64,000 nt of DNA, taken from the NCBI GenBank assembly GCA_039654915.1, contig CM077594.1:96362893-96426892 (forward strand), written 5' to 3'. This stretch comes from Aquilaria yunnanensis (lineage: Eukaryota > Streptophyta > Magnoliopsida > Malvales > Thymelaeaceae). Below, piece by piece: positions 48,701-61,100 of the stretch (position 1 is its first letter; every line of letters starts with the position of its first letter). Below the pieces are notes generated by a model. That model did no database searches. It was not told the DNA's origin and was given only the letters and a program-made list of their open reading frames with translations. Made by a program: the position numbers and the translations under genes.

Positions 48701-48809
48701 CAAGATGAACACTTCTTCCACCGTGCGGCCACATGAACTGCATTGGGATTGGCATCGTGCCGCCCACTTCGCCAGCTTCCCGCACAGAATCCGTCCCGGA
48801 CGCAAACAT
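42778..48809 (-). CDS. SNF4: SnRK1 regulatory subunit beta-gamma (SNF4-like, KINbetagamma)
   Basis: Plant-specific subunit of the SnRK1 energy-sensing kinase. It combines a beta-type carbohydrate-binding module with gamma-type CBS repeats. Exons in coding order: 48809-48685, 48590-48503, 47725-47549, 47117-46983, 46870-46811, 46418-46329, 45224-45090, 44719-44578, 44487-44314, 44222-44159, 44053-43984, 43170-43065 and 42869-42778. They sum to 1458 nt, 485 aa plus stop, close to the Arabidopsis length (about 487). All phases agree and no stop interrupts. The CBM48 domain is at about residues 24-100 ([38 protein letters not shown]). CBS repeats follow from about residue 135 to the end ([81 protein letters not shown]). 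Twelve introns: eleven GT-AG and one GC-AG after exon 9. The start ATG opens MFASGTDSV, like the family. The gene looks intact. Confidence 0.95.
44312..44313 (-). other. GC splice donor of intron 9 in the SNF4-like gene
   Basis: Exon 9 ends ...ATCGAAG and the intron opens GCAAGC; the acceptor is TTTTCAG before CTCGTG at 44222. Only this junction restores the CBS sequence (LLIE-A-RVSSIP) in phase. AAG|GCAAG matches the known consensus for minor GC-AG introns. Confidence 0.85.
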
Positions 48810-49430
48810 TTCCCACCGAATCGGTAGAATTCAAAGTCTAGCGAAAGCAAAAGAAGCGCCAATTTGTGAAACCCTTAAAAATTATTCTAACTTTCTCGCT
48901 ATCATGCAAAATCCATCAGGACCAGGTAACCCCAATTCACTGAAACACCCTCTTCAATTTCACATCCAAGCGATTGTAAGGCAAAACCCTACCGCGGCAC
49001 TTCACCGGAATGTGGAGCTTCCGAATTTGAAAATAAGGGAGAAAGGGGAGAAAAACTGCGGAAATCGAAAGAGTTACAGAAACAAAAATGAACCAAAACC
49101 CCTAGAGAACAAATGGCCATGAAAAAAGAATAGCTTTTTTTTGTGAACGTGGGCGTGAAGGCCGAGAGTTGGCTTGGTGATACGATCGAATCTGTTTCTC
49201 TTTTTTGTTTTTTTTTTTTCTTTTCCAAATTTTTTTTCCTTTCTTTTTTTTTTTTTTTTTTTTGTGATTAACCATTTCACTCAGCATCCTTTTTCTTTGA
49301 GATTTCTTTCGGAAAGCACTAAAATGGCAAAATTTCCACTGAGCTTTACGTTTTTGGCAAAATTTGCCACTTTACTACTTTTTGCATGGAGATCACCCAC
49401 TAATTTTAATGAGTACATTCCCCCGAATTC
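48810..49430 (-). promoter_or_regulatory. Promoter and 5' leader of the SNF4-like gene
   Basis: The upstream side of the first coding exon. It contains long A/G-rich runs on the minus strand (plus-strand T-runs at about 49198-49263), as in many plant leaders. I cannot place a TATA box or a 5' UTR intron with confidence. Frames rich in Lys here are low complexity. Confidence 0.4.
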
Positions 49431-50439
49431 ATGAAATCCAGACCTCAGTTTTCTGTCATACCCTTTGGTTGATGATCAATGATTACGGTTTGAAATTGCT
49501 TTTACGTTAAATCCATCTATAAATCTATCCTCCAAATAAAATCGATCAATTTCTCCTCCAATGACCGATTAGCATTTATCAAATCTAAATCATATTTATT
49601 AACTGGTTTGACTTCACAAAATTTTGAAGCAAACATATACCAATGGGATGGCAACAAAGTTTTAAATCCCGTATCGGATAGTGTATAATTTTTCAATGAT
49701 ACAATATAGTACTATTACCAAATTGTATTGTCTCGGATGTACTAGTGTATGACTATGTGTGCATATAACCACATACATATCAAATTATAAAGGGAACATA
49801 TTGTTAACACTCATTTTGACCTTCATTTAAGTGTCTTAGGCTAAATTAGGTAAATATTGGTTAATTAGTGTCTATGGGCATTTTGATCTTTTTCTATCTA
49901 AAATTGTTGTATTATGCCCCAAATTTTGTTTTTTTAGTCTTTAAATATTATTTAGGCCTTAATTAAGTTATTTTTTATTTTTACTATCAAATTTGAGTCA
50001 TTTTGGTAATTGGGGTTAAAATTGTGTTTAGCTTCAAAAGTTTGGGATCTAATTGAAAATCTTGCAAAGTTTCGGGCTTAATTGATGAATTTATGAACTC
50101 CTTGTGCTGTGCTCAATTGAAAATTATATGAGAAGTTTGGGCTTAATTGAAGATTTTATATCAGTTTGGGTTAAGCTAAAAGTTAGGCGCAAATTTAGGG
50201 ACTAAACTTGTGAATATTGGATTATGTCCTAATTTGATTAAGACGAGGTTTTTTTTTTACTTGCACTTTGTAGCTTGTGTTTTTTTTCTTAAATTTATCA
50301 TTAAAATAAATATTAGTAATAAACAACTAAAATTTTTTTTGTTATAAACTTATGCTAATAAATTAAAACCTTATTTTATTTTAATTTTAAGTTGGGTATT
50401 TTTTATATCATATTCTTACAATTCAAATGATTAATTATG
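49431..50439. other. AT-rich repeat-like spacer
   Basis: Contains recurrent GGGCTTAATTGA / TTTGGGTTAA phrases at about 50030-50200. These are typical of decayed LTR-retrotransposon non-coding sequence. No gene recognised. Confidence 0.45.
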
Positions 50440-53110
50440 ATTGAAACATAACGCATGTACATGCTTTGAAATGATGAATATTTTTGTGTCACTAAAGAAG
50501 AATTCACTAAAAAAAGTTTAACTTCTATCAATTCAAATTTTAATATTTAATATTGATGAAAAATTTTATTTAGAAAAATTTGCTTTCAATTTTAGCAGCT
50601 ATGGATAAAATTACTTTATTAAACCATATAAATTTTGAATTAAATAACTCATTCAACAAAACTCAATTAATAAAGATTAAAAGAAAAAGAAAAAATTGGC
50701 CAAAAAAATTCAAAGATTAAGAGATTAAATGAAAAAGCTTTAGGTATTAAAATTTAATAATTGATGATGACCAGTGTTTTGCTTTAGAATATAGTACATA
50801 AAAAAATAATAAAAAAAATTCAAGACCAAAAGAGCACATAGAAAGAATATAGTTAAGTAGTTATTATTTAGGACTAAAACATAACATGGTTTGACCTTAG
50901 TGGCCGAAATTGGAAAGGAAATAAATTTAGGGACTGAAATCGTAGTTGAACAGGGGACCCTTGTAAAATTACAACACAGGCCCCCAAGACATGATTTCTT
51001 TAAAAGAAGAGGACCAAACTTCAAAAAGAGTCAATCATGTTCAGCATAAAAAAAAAATTGACATTGTTTAAAAAAGTAACACTGTACATGTTTAAAAATG
51101 ATGGATATTTTTTTTCTTGTTAAAGAATAATTAACTAAAAACCTTTTCTTATCAACTTAGATTCTAATTTTTAATATTGGTGAGAAATTTATTTAGAAAA
51201 ATTCACTTTCAATTTTAACAATTATGAACCAAATTACTTTATTAAACTATAAAGCTTTTGAATTAAATAAATCATGCTACAAAACTTAATTATCAATAAT
51301 GAAAATATATGATTCAAATAGAAAAATTGTGTTTAATTTATTTTGCTTTAGAAAATTGTACATAAAAAAACAACAAAAAAGTTTGGGGAATAAGAAAGCA
51401 AATAGAAAGAATGTTAAACAATTATTGAGTTTGGGGACCCAAACAAAATATGGGTCGAACTTAGTAACTTAAATGATAAAGGTTAGAAATTCTAGGACTC
51501 AAAACGCATTTAACCACAGTTGAAAAAAGCGGAAACTGAGAAAATTGCAATATGGGCTCTCAGGACTTTATCTGCTTGTGAAAATGAGACCGAACTTAAA
51601 AAACAGTCAATATAATTTAAAAAAAAAAACATGATACTGTTCATGAACAGTACCTAAAATAAGCAATTAATATATAGTTATAATGAGGTGCATAGAGGTC
51701 AAGCGTTACGGTAGCTCATATAATCATTGCATAAATTTGTGGGAAGATATAAAGACTTGATATAATAAAAAAAAACATGTTTTCAAGTTTCAACCATTGT
51801 AATTTTGGAACAAAATAATATTCACATTATGCTAGGTTGAGGTTGGAGTAAAAAATGCTACTACTAGAAATATAAGAGAAACAAATCATGGTTACCAATA
51901 TTTGCTTTAGAAGACAATAAAAAAATGACAAAAAAATTAGAGACCATGAGAACAAATGGAGGGGTTTTGTGACTCACACATTATAATGGATATTTTTTAT
52001 AATAAATTTTAACAATAATAGTGCGACACAAAACACGTTACGTACTTTGAAATAATGCGACACAAAACACGTTACGTACCAAATTTTTCATCTCCTATTA
52101 ACACAAAATCTAATTTTTAATAGTGATAAAAAATTTACTCTCAAATTTAACAATTATGAAATAATTTACTTTAATAAACTATAGAGTTTGAAATAAATAA
52201 TTGATGTTACAAATCTTAATAATCAATAATAAAATAACAATGATAGAAATAATGATTAAAGCTTCATCTTAGAAAAAAAAATTAAAAAAAAATTAATAAA
52301 AAAATTTTAGGATTAAGACAAAAAAAATGGAGAGGTTTGATGACCCAGATATTATAGTGGATAGTTTTTGTAATAAATTTTAATAATAACAGTGTGATAC
52401 AAAACACATTATGTGCTTTGAAACAATGCATATTCTGCCTGTTAATTAAAAACAATTCAATAAAAATTTCCATCTTCTATTAGCACAAAATCTAACTTTT
52501 AATATCGATAAAAAATTTATTTAGAAAAATTTACTCTCAAATTTAACAATTATGGATCAAATTGCTTTATTAAACTATATAGCTTGAAATAAATAATTGA
52601 TGTTACAAATTTTAATAATCAATAATGAAAGAACAATGATAGAAATAACAATTAAAGTTTCATCTTAGAAAACAACAATAAAGAAAATCAATAAAAAAAA
52701 GTTAGGATCAAGACAAAAAAAAAAATAGAGAGGTTTGCTGACCCGCACATTGTAGTGGATATTTTTTATAATAAATTTTAACAGTGCGACACAAAACACA
52801 CTACGTGCTTCGAAACAATGCATATTTTTTATGTTAATTAAAAATAATTCAATAAAAATTTTCATCTCTTATTAACACAAAATCTAATTTTTAATATCGA
52901 TGAAAAATTTATCTAGAAAAATTTACTCTCAAATTTATCAATTATGGAACAAATTGCTTTATTAAATTATGGAGCTTGAATAAATAATTGATACTACAAA
53001 TCTTAATAATCAATAATGAAAGAATAATTATAAAAATAATGATTAAAGCTTCATTTTAGAAAACAACAACAAAGAAAATGAATAAAAAAAAGTTAGGATC
53101 AAGACAAAAA
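50440..53110. repeat. Degenerate tandem repeat array, several units
   Basis: Related units start near 50450, 51085, 52030, 52395 and 52790. They share ...ACAAAACACRTTAYGTGCTT, TGAAACAATGCATATT, AATTCAATAAAAATTTYCAT, TTTAGAAAAATTTACTCTCA and TTACAAATYTTAATAATCAA in the same order. The last units are spaced about 365-395 bases; earlier ones are further apart with unrelated filler such as GGGGACCAAAAGAACAAATAG. Short frames on the minus strand at 52282-52473 and 52665-52865 are copies of the same non-coding unit. Confidence 0.75.
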
Positions 53111-53740
53111 GAAATGAAAAAATTTTAGGCATTAAGGATTTAACAATTGATTTAATGAAGATAAAAAAATGGTTTAACTAAAAAATTAAAAAATTTTAAC
53201 TAAAAAAATAAACAAATTATGGTCACTAATATCTTACTTTAGAAGATAGTACATAAAAAACAACAAAAAGAAAAACTTGGGGACCAGAAGAACAAATAGA
53301 AGATTTAATTAAATAGTTATAAAATTTAGGGATTAAAATGTAATAGGGACATAACTCAGGTCCAAAAAATAAAAAAATTAGAAAGTTAAGAAATGAAATC
53401 GCGGTTTAACCGAAAAAAATGTTAGACAGACGAAAAGCTGGAAAATGGCAACCTAGGACCTTAGAAAGATAAACGCCTTATGAAATGAGATAAAACTAAA
53501 AAAGGAACAAATCGCATCATAAAAGAAACAAAAAAAAAAACTGTCGAACCATGGCAAAAAAATAACTGGGCTCAACCAGCCCAAAACAATTACCACTATT
53601 CATCCATCAGTAACTATGTCCATCTTTAGAATATAGTGTAATTTCATCATTGAATAATTTTCTCGAAGTTCAAACATGTCCTAACCTATAAATACACCTT
53701 AAAATATTGAAATAAGGGGGTTGGAATTCAAAACCTAAGC
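53111..53740. other. AT-rich spacer left of the Pack-MULE
   Basis: Continuation of degenerate repeat sequence. Near 53686 CCTATAAATACACC resembles a TATA region, perhaps of a decayed LTR. No gene recognised. Confidence 0.4.
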
Positions 53741-53749
53741 AATATTTCA

Positions 53750-55093
53750 GGGTAAATTGCACCCGCTACCCCCAACCTTTAATTATTGTTTTATTTTTAA
53801 CCCTAACCTTCACTTTGCTCGTAACGTATCCCTAACCTCAATAAATCGTTTCATTTTAGCCCATTTTTGGATGGAAATAGTTATCTTAGATGGAAAAAGT
53901 CACGTCACCAGATTACTGTAGGGAAAAATACTTGTTCTAACCATTGTAAAAATCACATTTCCCAAAAATGCCTTAAAACTTTTAAATCTAACAAAAAAAC
54001 CTTAAAATTTCTCCGGCCAACTCTCTCCTCCCTCTCTCACCTTCAGCCTTGCCCTCTCCGTCGTCGGCAGCCGGTTATACTTTTAGCAATCAAATTGGCT
54101 ATTATACCAATCCTTAAACCCTAATGACCTTTGACCCTTTCTCTCTTTCCCATTTTTTTGAATTCCTTCGAACCAGCCCAATGTTTGTCCGGAAGCGAAA
54201 CGCGGCCGTTGAGACCTAGGAGCCCTCCTCTCCAAAGGTAACATGCATGGGCCAGGTCCGTGCCAGGCGCTCCAAGCAATCCGCCGGAAAACCAGGTTCC
54301 GAGACCCGGAAATGCTGCAGGTGGATCCGAGCAGCTTTGTTCTGCCACCGACTCGTTGTGAAATCCAAACCGAAGCTTACTACACCTTTTTGGAGGAAAT
54401 GGGTAGTGTTCTTCCATGGCGGTTTCCGGAAAGAGGAGAAAGTCAGCGAGGATTCCCCCGGCATTGGGTCAAGACTTCGAACCGAATACGAATATTCGAG
54501 TCATAAGAACGAAGAAGAAAGTGAACACGAAGAAATAGAAGAACCGAAAGTCTCTATTTCTTCTTGGTCCCACTCCCCTCCAAAAAATGCTCTGCTATTT
54601 ATTCGCTGCAGATCTGCTCCATATAGATCCTTTTCTCTGGCCTATAGATTCTGGGGTTCGCCCTTAGAGAAAGAAGAGGAAGGAAGAAGAGAGCTAGAAG
54701 ACAGCGGAGACGGAAGACCCACCTCGGGAATAGAGTTCGTTTGCAGAGATTCGGATCGGGGATCGAGAATAGAGTTAGGGCGAAAGGCTTAGACCGAGGC
54801 GAAGGGGAAGGCCAAGATGGAGACGAGGCAGACGGATAGAAACAGAGAAGGGTGAAAGGTCGAGACGAAGGCATTTTTGGGAAAGGTGATTTTTACAATG
54901 GTTAGAACAAGTATTTTTCCCTACAGTAATCTAGTGACGTGGCTTTTTTCATCTAAGATAACTATTTCCGTCCAAAAAAGGGCTAAAATGAAACAATTTA
55001 TTGAGGTTAGGGATACGCTACGAGTAAAGTGAAGGTTAGGGTTAGAAATGAGACAATAATTAAAGGTTGGGGATAGCGGGTGCATTTTACCCC
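53750..55093. mobile_element. Mutator-like element with 225-bp TIRs and GC-rich cargo (Pack-MULE candidate)
   Basis: A perfect 9-bp target duplication, AATATTTCA, at 53741-53749 and 55094-55102. The TIRs are about 53750-53974 and 54868-55093. Left: GGGTAAATTGCACCCGCTAC. Right, reverse complemented: GGGGTAAAATGCACCCGCTA. Similarity continues through GGTTAGAACAAG-type sequence to AAGGCATTTTTGGGAAA at the inner edge. The 890-bp interior is GC-rich, unlike the flanks, and carries a host-like coding fragment. No transposase. Confidence 0.88.
54247..54792 (+). pseudogene. Captured gene fragment inside the Pack-MULE, function unknown
   Basis: An open frame of 181 codons fills most of the element's interior. 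Composition is protein-like: a basic N-terminal part, an acidic stretch EEESEHEEIEEPKV, then WSHSPPKNALLFIRCRSAPY and SLAYRFWGSPLEKEEE. The SPPKNALLxxRCRSAPYRS phrase is reminiscent of a family of uncharacterised plant proteins, but I cannot name it. The true start and end of the source gene appear to be missing. Whether the frame is transcribed is unknown. It could also be a chance frame in captured exon DNA. Confidence 0.5.
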
Positions 55094-55102
55094 AATATTT
55101 CA

Positions 55103-58100
55103 AAACCCTAAACTTCCGGTAAAGAAAACAAAAAATTGCAATTTTGGTCCCGGAGTTTTTGCTACCCTGCCCCCAAAACCCTAAACTACTCCTTTTGCCT
55201 TCGCCACCCTCAGATGTTGCCGCCATCTCCAACAGCCTACCCAGCCACCGCTGCCGGTCCTAATCCCCCATACCATGCCGACCACCCCCCAGAGCGACGA
55301 TGCGGTCGGGTGACGCTTAAATGAGGAGGAGAATGCCGCGCGACTCGGTCCCTGCCACAATCCGCCGCATGTCGCCATTATCGGCAATCGCCCTTCTTCC
55401 CGGCTGCCACCCTAGCCATTGCTGTCAACCGCCAGCCGCCCGATCGTCCATTCGTCGACACCACAGAGGAAATCAGGGGAGAACCCGAATCTCAAGCCAA
55501 ATCCTATCCAGTTCTGTCCACCCCAAAACTCAATCAGGAGCAGATTTTAGTGAAACCTTGTTTTTGTCCTTCACTTTTCTCTTTTTGCTCAATTAAGTCA
55601 CTAATTTCTATTTTCTGCATGCAGTTTGGCCACTAGAGTTCACAGCTTTATATTCTTACAATTTGGTCACTAGTAGACTTTGTTTTTTTTTTAAAAATGT
55701 TTTTTTAGTCAACAGTCAACTTACCAAACAATTCTCTTGATCTCCCATCCTTAGTCAATTTTGAGTTAATTAAATTTACTTTGAGTCCTTTATTTATTTG
55801 TTTCTTTGTTTATTTTATTTTCTTTGTTGTCTTAACTTAATTATCATTCTTGTATAATTAACCCTTAGTTCACTAAATATTTTCATATAAGATTAGGTTA
55901 AGAGTTGACTAGGAGTATTTTGTATTTTCTTAAACTAATTTTGACTTTGTCCCATTTTTTTAATCTTTATGTTCCACTCTAACATATTTTTGTTTTCTTG
56001 CCTTCTTTTGAGTATTTTGCTGAATTTTTTTAGGTACCGGGAAGAATGCTACTTAGGAAAATCTTCCACCACCAATCTCGAATAACTTGGAGGTAACCTT
56101 GACTGTCCTTTAAATCGAACCTTGCAACCGAAACAACCTGACTGTTCTCGCTACAACCATTTTGCCAATCGTCCAAGTACGGGTCCTGACTAGTCACCTA
56201 AGCCACCTATTCACATGAGAGCAAACTATGTTGGCTTTGATCCTATCTTGCACTCAGGTACATAGGAAGCTTGAAAGTTTAACCCAAATTCAAGCTTAAT
56301 AACTAAAATTAACATTTTTTCTTTTGTTTGACATTTAGCACATACATGCATTCTTTTTATTACTAACAATTGGTTTTCATGTGTTTTAAGCTTGTTTGAT
56401 GTGAGTTAGGTGTCTAACACCTTCCCAACTCGTACCCGATACCCAATCCTAAAATCTCCAAATTTTCACAAAATTCACATTTTCATTATTTTAAAGTCAA
56501 ATTGGGTTTTTTCTTGGTTTTCACCCATTTTTCTAAGTAAGGTAATGACTTTATTTTTTTCCCAAACCCTAGTGTGAGGATCCACATGAGGCCATGCCAA
56601 TAACTTACCCATGCTTGAGGGGCCACTAAGGTTGAGGCCACTCACACATATCAACTTATTGAAAAGTTCAAAATTCAACTCTAAGGTCTAAGTCACACAT
56701 AATACATAGCAAGTTAGCAAAATATGAAAAAGAAATTAAAAAGCACAAGCAAACAACTATTCATTTTAACATTTTTATCCATTAGTTCAACAAATAAAAA
56801 ACCATAATAGAGTCCCCCCTAAAAAAAATTCATCGAGGTGAATTATAAAGAAATACAAAAAAATAAGAGGAATGAAATAGTTAAACATATGTGAAAATAA
56901 AATATAATTATTTACAATTGATTTCCTAAAAAATGTAGTAATTTTTTGATTGGTTAAAGTAGTGAAATTTTAGCAAAAGTTTAAATTGGAAGTTGAAATG
57001 TTGGATGGAAGGCTTTGGTTGTTGGCCGAAAGTGGCTAGGGCTTAAAAATGCAAACCAAATTAATTTTCAGCTAGGTTGCGTCTGTTTTGTTTGTCTTTG
57101 CTATTTCAGTTCTTTTCTTCCAAAGAAATTTTGATTTATGGACTTGCTAGTGTTATAATGATGCTTGCAATTTGGTGAAATTTGTGTTGTTTGTTACTCT
57201 GGGTCTAAAATATTTATGAGGAAATGGGAGAGCAAATGTTCATTTTGAATTTAAATGTTTGATGTTATTATGGTAGTTCGATCTAGTTTGATCTGTTCAT
57301 GTTTGAGATTTCACTTCATTGCAATTCTTAGATTTTGTTTTTGGTTATGGGTTTTGTTTTTGTTTAGCCGCAGAAGTTTGGGGGTAAAGTTTATGTGAAT
57401 GAAGGTTATAAGGGCAAACTCAGGACTTTTCCCTTTTTGTGTTAAATGACGGAGTTAGTTTTTTTAGGGGATAAGTGTAGATATTTAAAAAAATGGGGGA
57501 TACAAGTGTCAATTCACCCAAATCTCGGGGTGGGGGGTTTAGGTAATTTTTTCTTTTTTTTTTTTTTATTAGTGTAAATTTGCTGCACAGGTTTGGCTCC
57601 AGATCAAGAGGCAGCTGGATATCAGAAGTAGTAGAAATGGGATTTTTAGTGCAATGAAGTGGTTCTGAAAGTAGAGCAAAAGGAGAAATCTTGTTGTTCA
57701 AGTTAAACAAGATGCTCTGCTGGGTACTACCTGTTAAATCTGGCAAGAGAGAAACAACTGTTGTTTACAAGGGAAAAATAGCTCTCCTAAAATTGTTGGT
57801 AATCAGATTATGTTTGATTTGGCTGCAACAGTTCGGAAACTTCCATTACTTGTCATCATGACTTTTAATTGGATTAGGCATATTTTCTTATTAGACTGAG
57901 CCCTCTCAATTATGCTTAAAAGTATTTACTTGGTATATGGTTACTTTTAATATGAATAAAATTCTATTTGCCCTGTGCAAAAAGAAAAATTAGTTATACA
58001 AAAACCCACTAGCTTCTTCAATTCATCCTCATGAATCTTAATATGAACTAGGTAGGGGTAGCGAACTAGACAAGGCTTTGACCAAGGCAAAGAGACGAAC

Positions 58101-58134
58101 AGGGAAGCAGTCAGGTGCTGTTCCCCAAACTTGA
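55103..58134. other. Mixed repeat region, possible Tat/Ogre-like LTR remnants
   Basis: 55136-55596 is GC-rich with short frames that I cannot assign. 55600-56700 is T-rich and contains TTAGGTGTCTAACACCTTCCC near 56406, a phrase I associate with LTRs of large Ty3-type plant retrotransposons. 57380-57540 has a G-rich end, GGGTGAATTGACACTTGTAT when reverse complemented, that looks like an isolated transposon terminus; I found no partner. No host gene recognised. Confidence 0.35.
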
Positions 58135-58144
58135 CCAAACCAAA

Positions 58145-59236
58145 GGGTAAAATCCAATTTTGGTCTCATAACTTTGAGGTTTTTTTTAATGTGGTCCCTT
58201 AGCTTTAAAAGTGACTATTAAAGTCCCATAACTCAACTCATGTGTCTTATTTTGATCCCTACCGTTAGTTTAGGCGTTATTTTGGATGGAAATTGCCTAC
58301 GTGGCACCTAAACTGCCACGTGGCATCTTCTTTCATGGCTTTAAGTGACAAAACTGAAAGAATAACAAATTTCGGGCTAGAATTAAAGCAGAAAAATAAT
58401 TTTAGGGACTTAACCCTAATTTCATCCTCTCCATCTATCCATCTTCCCCGTTTCCTCTCTACGCTGCCGCTCATCTCACCAACCTTCCGTCTACTCTGCT
58501 TCCGTCTCTCCTAGTCCAGCGTGATCCACACTTCCACCGCTTCTCCGTCGTCGGCATCCCTCGCAAAAATTCATGCCTCCGCGCTTCCACCCAAAGCTCG
58601 AGCTTACCCACTCCTCGCTAGTGACACAAACAAGCCAAGATGGCTTACCAGATGGCGGGGTAAGGGTGACGAGGCACTGGCGATGACAATGGCAGCCTTC
58701 AGGTGGATGGGCGGCTTCGGCGGTGGAGGCGGAGATAATGGGATGCAGGCGGTGAATTGCGATCGGGCTTTCCCTCGGCGGTGGCTCTAGAGCAAGATGA
58801 GGCGGTGAGAGCTGGATGAAGAGGGGAAGGTGGAGCGTTGGTCAGGAAGAAGGAAGATTGAGCACCGGCGGAAAGAGAGGCGACGGTGGCGATCGAATCG
58901 AAGAGGGGCGGTGGCGGCGATCGAATCGGAGAGGGGCGGCGGCGTTGAAGATTGATTTAATTATCCTTTTAGGTCCCTAAAATTACTTTTTGTGCCAATT
59001 TTAGCTTGAACTCTATTGTTCTTCCAATCTAATCACTTCTTATCATAAAAGAGACTACCACGTGGCAATATACATGTCACGTGACAAATTTCCATCCAAA
59101 ATAACGGAAAAACTAATGTTAGGGACCAAAATAGAACACTTAAGTTGAGTTAGGGGACTTTAAGAGTTGTTTTTTGAGTTAAGGGACCACATTAGGACGA
59201 TCCTTAAAGTTAGGGGACTAAATATGGATTTTACCC
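58145..59236. mobile_element. Mutator-like element with long TIRs and GC-rich cargo (Pack-MULE candidate)
   Basis: A perfect flanking repeat, CCAAACCAAA, at 58135-58144 and 59237-59246 (9 or 10 bp, depending on where the end is placed). The TIRs are about 170-180 bp. Left: GGGTAAAATCCAATTTTGGT. Right, reverse complemented: GGGTAAAATCCATATTTAGT. Both continue with TAATGTGGTCCCTTA, TTAAAGTCCC, GTTATTTTGGATGGAAATT and CCACGTGGC. The interior (58420-58950) is GC-rich with CGGCGGTGG runs and a near-duplicate of GGCGATCGAATCG. An open frame at 58521-58790 is not recognised. Confidence 0.85.
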
Positions 59237-59545
59237 CCAAACCAAATAAAAGAAACCAAACCAAGTATATACTACTAGTTGGCTTGGCAAGCTCCTGTGT
59301 TGTATCTTATACGTATTGATTTTCGAGTGGATGTAATGTAGGGGAGAAAGGGGGAAGTGGATCCAGCACAGTAAATGTTCACTCCGGCTTCGCTTCATCG
59401 CTTGGAATGGTGGAGGGGATTCTCTCTCGTTGTTAAAATTAGGATTCTCAAGGAGTCATTTTTTTTTTTTTATTTTTGTGGATCATAATCGTAGAATTAG
59501 ATTCTAATTATTAATTATAATAATAAATTTTAATTATTTTTTCTA

Positions 59546-59777
59546 CTCTCTCTATTTCACTTGCTTTGCTTTATTTAGCTTTTTTAATTAGTTTGACTTG
59601 AATTTATTCATATTATTGTTTGATAGAAAAAAATTAAAAAAATATATTTAGAAATTATAGGTTTTGGTTAATCATTCAATATAAAAATTTTTCATTTACA
59701 TATTAAAATATTAAAAATAAAAAATTATAAATTAATTACTGAAAAGTAAATAGTGTAAAGAATTTAGCACAGATGAG
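59546..59777. mobile_element. Stowaway-like MITE, copy C
   Basis: A 232-bp AT-rich element between TA dinucleotides. The left end is CTCTCTCTATTTCACTTGCT. The reverse-complemented right end begins CTCATCTGTGCTAAATTCTT, then TACACTATTTAC. The core is similar to the MITE at 24122-24351, so the two belong to one family. Confidence 0.65.
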
Positions 59778-59779
59778 TA

Positions 59780-60597
59780 TTTTTTAAATTATAAGATTTT
59801 AAAATGAAAATAAGAATTTTGATAATCTTGATACAAACAAGTAGTACTAGCTAGTACCTAATGCACGGCCTGCCACTGAAACCATTTTATTTGTTCATTG
59901 CTTCTTTGCATTCTCTTCCCCATTTTTGTTCGTTACCAGCTCTAAGGGCTAAAACACACTTAATTTCACATAATTATTTGGGTCATCTTATTTCTATTTC
60001 TTCAATTTCATCATTAATTTCAATAATTCGTTTAATTAAATCACTCTTAATTATCTAGTACTCACCTCTTCGCTTTCAATTTCATAGCTCAGCTTTCCTT
60101 ATATATATATATAGTATGAAGGTATAAAAAGTGTTGACCATCCCTTTTACTCTTAAGTTATAAGTTAATTTTCTATTTTTATGATAACCAAATTTGTCAT
60201 TACATATTAATTTACAGTTTAATGTCATCAGAACGTTATACATATAATAAGCAAAAAAATACATGTGAAGTACTCAAGCTTTAGGGTAAAAGAAACAAAA
60301 AAAAAAAAAAAAACAATCCGTGAAACCAAATCTTTGAGGCAAAAGCTATGAGTTGCCATTAAAGTTGAAGTCTTGCAACAAACATGCCCGAAACTCTGTA
60401 ATGCTATCAAACATGTTTTCAAACACAAGATTATACCAACATTTTCTTTACTTCTTTACTTAAAAGAGTGCAAAAATTGTTAAGATGCATAAGTTGTTCT
60501 AGAAATAATAGTGGTCCATTCAATAAAAAATGTTGTTCGACTCATACAAATTTGCCATTTAATAAAACTTTACTTGTTTCATAAGAGATGTTCTAAA
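59780..60597. other. AT-rich spacer
   Basis: No gene recognised. It adjoins the truncated 3' side of the LINE. Confidence 0.5.
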
Positions 60598-61100
60598 CTA
60601 CCCTTGATAAAGGCATTTTCTACATGGAGAAATTAGGTCATGCAAATGAGGCTTCAACTTTTTAACTAAAATTCTAGAAATAATTTTGTGGCAAAAGTTG
60701 CACAATCTTATAGGCCTATAGTGGGACATTATTTCGAGGGCTAGAATCTTAAGGATAATTACAATAAAAGTTTCATTCAAGGAAGGATTCAGAGTACCTT
60801 GGATGAAGAATGACTGAACTGTCTTGAAAATGTTTTCTCTTACTTCTTCCCAATAAGCTTGGTAGAAGATTCCTAAAAACCCATTAGGGCCTTGTGCTTT
60901 AAGGCCTTCCATCTCAAAAATTGCAGCTTTTATCTCATCTTTAGTAACATCCCTAGTAAGCATATGGTTTAGACTAAGGCTGATAACATGCTAAATGCAA
61001 GCTAAAGCTTCGTTTAAGTCGTATCCCATACTAATTTGAAGAGAGTCTGATAGTAGTTAATAAAGCTTTCCTGAATTAGATGTTCTTATTCAAGCCAAAG
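60598..61100 (-). pseudogene. LINE reverse transcriptase N-terminal part
   Basis: ORF2 remnant with KDEIKAAIFEMEGLKAQGPN and GFLGIFYQAYW (the A-P-G-PDG-F region), LNPSLNETFIVII, then HYRPIRLCNFCHKIISRIL and LISPCRKCLYQG. These correspond to the early reverse-transcriptase blocks. The sequence ends just before the palm domain, so no YADD box is present. Confidence 0.9.

Noticed and set aside
49074..49287. Lys-rich minus-strand frames upstream of the SNF4-like gene
   Set aside because: Encoded by A-runs in the leader/promoter; low complexity.
57380..57540. G-rich possible transposon terminus
   Set aside because: No inverted partner or target duplication was found, so it is only mentioned, not called.
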